From positions 1 through 7,094 of the forward strand of contig DKEU01000218.1 in assembly GCA_002452635.1 (NCBI GenBank): a stretch of DNA of 7,094 nt, given 5' to 3'. A program made the translations under genes and the position numbers. Source of the stretch: Desulfovibrionaceae bacterium UBA6814. Its GTDB lineage: Bacteria > Desulfobacterota > Desulfovibrionia > Desulfovibrionales > Desulfovibrionaceae. Below are positions 5,616 through 7,094 of the stretch, in pieces; the first letter of the stretch is position 1, and each line of letters starts with the position of its first letter. Below the pieces are notes generated by a model. The model was given only the letters and a program-made list of their open reading frames with translations. It searched no databases and had not been told where the DNA came from.

Positions 5616-7094
5616 TGCTTCCAAGCCTCGTGGAACCGCACGTCGGCGGTGGGCTGCAGCACCAGCCCGTGCACCCGGGAATGCACCGCCAGGAGCATGC
5701 GGGGATGGGCCAGGGGCACCCAGGGGACCTCTTGCCGCACGATTTCCTGGAGCTGGACATAGAGCTTGGCCCGGCGTCCGGGATCGGCCTCGCACCGGGC
5801 CTGGGCCAGGAGGTCCCGCACCCGGGCGTCCCGCCAGTTGCTCACGTTGAGGTCCGGCGCGCCCGGGGAGCCGGTGAAGCTGGCGGTCAGGAACTCGTCC
5901 GGGTCCGGGGTGTCCATGACCCAGCCCAGCAGGCACAGGTCGTGCTCGCCCCGGGTGATCCGGCCCACGTGGGCCGGGAAATCCTGGGACACGATGTGCG
6001 TGGTGATGCCCACCGCCTCCAGGTTGCCCTTGATGGCTTCGGCCGCCCGCACCGGGCGGGGGAGGTAGGGCCGGGGGGTGCTCATGGTTAGGAGGGTGAC
6101 GGAGAATCCCGCTCCCAGGCCGGCCTTGGCCAGGAGCTGGCGGGCCAGGTCCGGGTCGTAGGCCGGGCCGGCCAGGTCCGGGCTGTAGCCGGGCACGCCC
6201 GGGGGCAGGACCCCGCGGGCCGGGGCGGCCTGGTCCTGGTAGATGAGCCGCACCAGGGCCTCGGTGTTGATGGCGTGGGCCACGGCCCGGCGCACCTCGG
6301 GCCGGTCCAGGGGCGGGCGCTCGGTGTTCATGGCCAGGTAGGACACGGCCAGGCCGGGCAGGGAGTGCAGCTTCGCGTCGGCCATCCGGGCCACCTTGGC
6401 CGCGTCCGCGGGCAGCACCCCGGCCATCACGTCCAGGCCGCCTGCGGCGAAATCGTGGAACCGCTGGGCGTCGTTGACCACCGGCCGGAACACCACTTCG
6501 GCCAGGCGCGGCGCAGGGCCCCAGTAGAGCGGGTTGGCCCGGACCGTGACCGTGCCGTCCGGAGCCCAGCGGTTGAAGACAAAGGGGCCGGTTCCCACCG
6601 GGTGGCGGGCGAAGTCCTTGCCCTGCTCGGCCATGGCCGCCGGGCTGACCACCGAGAGCTGGGGCAGGGTGAGGCCCTGCAGGAATCCGGCGTGGGGCTG
6701 GGACAGGGTGAAGAGCACCCGGCGCTGGTCCAGGGCCTTGACCTCGGCCACGTTGCCCAGGGGCATGGGCAGGTTGCGGCTGCTGGCGTAGTAGGCGTGC
6801 TGCGGGTTCATGATGCGCTGGAAGCTGAAGGCCACGGCCGCGGCGTCGCAGGGCGCGCCGTCGTGGAAGCGGACCCCGGGCCGCAGGGTGAACAGCCACC
6901 GGATGCCGGTGGGGTCGGACTCCCAGGACTCGGCCAGGCCGGGCTTCACTTCCAGGCCGCCGTCCCCCAGCCGGACCAGGCCCTCGAACAGGGCGCGCAC
7001 GACCTGGATGGAGTCCACGTCCACGGCCCGGGCCGGGTCCAGGGTGGCGCACGGGGCGAGATGGCCGAAGACCAGGCGGGCGGGCGCTCCCGGA
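5612..7094 (-). CDS. ABC-type substrate-binding protein, family 5 (peptide/nickel type), start outside the window
   Basis: This is a periplasmic solute-binding protein of the SBP_bac_5 family (OppA/DppA/NikA relatives). The 493 visible residues are open to the window edge. A GTG at 7024 is internal, because the 23 codons before it already encode the family's N-terminal strand and motif (RLVFGHLAPCATLDPARAVD). The initiation codon and signal peptide therefore lie outside. Family landmarks numbered from the first full codon are: VVRALFEGLVRL (31-42), HPVGTGPFVF (164-173), YLAMNTERPPLDRPEVRRAV (252-271), YDPDLARQLLAKAG (312-325) and DTPDPDEFLT (394-403). Nothing fixes the ligand; peptides are the commonest for the family. 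The gene overlaps the sensor kinase start by 4 bases (ATGA). No permease or ATPase follows it, so it may serve as a ligand-presenting partner of the kinase rather than for uptake, although transporter genes could lie upstream. Confidence 0.93.
   Translation of the reverse strand, partial: PGAPARLVFGHLAPCATLDPARAVDVDSIQVVRALFEGLVRLGDGGLEVKPGLAESWESDPTGIRWLFTLRPGVRFHDGAPCDAAAVAFSFQRIMNPQHAYYASSRNLPMPLGNVAEVKALDQRRVLFTLSQPHAGFLQGLTLPQLSVVSPAAMAEQGKDFARHPVGTGPFVFNRWAPDGTVTVRANPLYWGPAPRLAEVVFRPVVNDAQRFHDFAAGGLDVMAGVLPADAAKVARMADAKLHSLPGLAVSYLAMNTERPPLDRPEVRRAVAHAINTEALVRLIYQDQAAPARGVLPPGVPGYSPDLAGPAYDPDLARQLLAKAGLGAGFSVTLLTMSTPRPYLPRPVRAAEAIKGNLEAVGITTHIVSQDFPAHVGRITRGEHDLCLLGWVMDTPDPDEFLTASFTGSPGAPDLNVSNWRDARVRDLLAQARCEADPGRRAKLYVQLQEIVRQEVPWVPLAHPRMLLAVHSRVHGLVLQPTADVRFHEAWKQ

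Noticed and set aside
3172..5760. Very long minus-strand frame across the kinase region
   Set aside because: It is out of frame with the well-recognised histidine kinase motifs and adenosine-specific kinase, and is Pro/Gly/Arg-rich as expected of a shadow.
3372..5762. 796-codon plus-strand frame opposite the histidine kinase
   Set aside because: Its Gly/Gln/His-rich product has no family pattern; the opposite strand encodes a complete kinase with all catalytic boxes.
7022..7024. GTG as start codon of the substrate-binding protein
   Set aside because: The preceding in-frame codons up to the window edge encode the family's conserved N-terminal segment, so the true start is outside.
5616..7052. 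N-terminal extension of the histidine kinase frame up to 7052
   Set aside because: That frame is out of phase with the substrate-binding protein, which matches its family throughout; the kinase start at 5615 gives a standard ATGA overlap and a normal kinase N-terminus with a membrane segment.

Overview
The window is very GC-rich and gene-dense. It looks like a chromosomal piece from a Desulfovibrio-like sulfate reducer (Desulfobacterota). The best evidence is a short-chain flavodoxin that keeps Desulfovibrio-type FMN-loop residues at the same positions (S10-T15, W60, Y98). A Fur-type operator and an archaeal-type adenosine-specific kinase fit this assignment, but the genus is an inference.

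Left part (1-1253): two minus-strand genes, flavodoxin (411-851) and a small CCxxC/TPR-like protein (44-418), overlap by 8 bases and so form one operon. Its promoter (900-928) has a 17-base spacer filled by a near-perfect Fur operator, which points to induction under iron limitation. The operon ends in a pure-GC hairpin among long G runs at the window edge. The rest of the 402-base divergent intergenic region has a featureless GC-rich stretch and a more AT-rich stretch (about 1104-1210) that may hold the start signals of the rightward gene.

Middle (1254-3203): one plus-strand gene encodes a 649-residue Ala/Pro/Glu-rich protein. It has a short helical N-terminus, three long near-identical repeats, an Ala/Pro/Lys linker and a C-terminal membrane hairpin. 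I do not recognise its function.

Right part (3213-7094): a tightly packed minus-strand operon converges on the repeat gene with only 9 bases between stop codons. In transcription order it encodes a family-5 (peptide/nickel type) substrate-binding protein whose start lies outside the window, a membrane histidine kinase joined to it by an ATGA overlap, and an adenosine-specific kinase family protein whose ribosome binding site is fused to the kinase stop codon (TAAGGAG). The layout suggests that a periplasmic binding protein feeds a sensor kinase, with a nucleotide-binding protein made alongside. No response regulator or ABC permease is visible here. The least explained items are this three-gene operon, the repeat protein and the flavodoxin partner protein. 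No CRISPR array, tRNA, rRNA or insertion sequence was seen.
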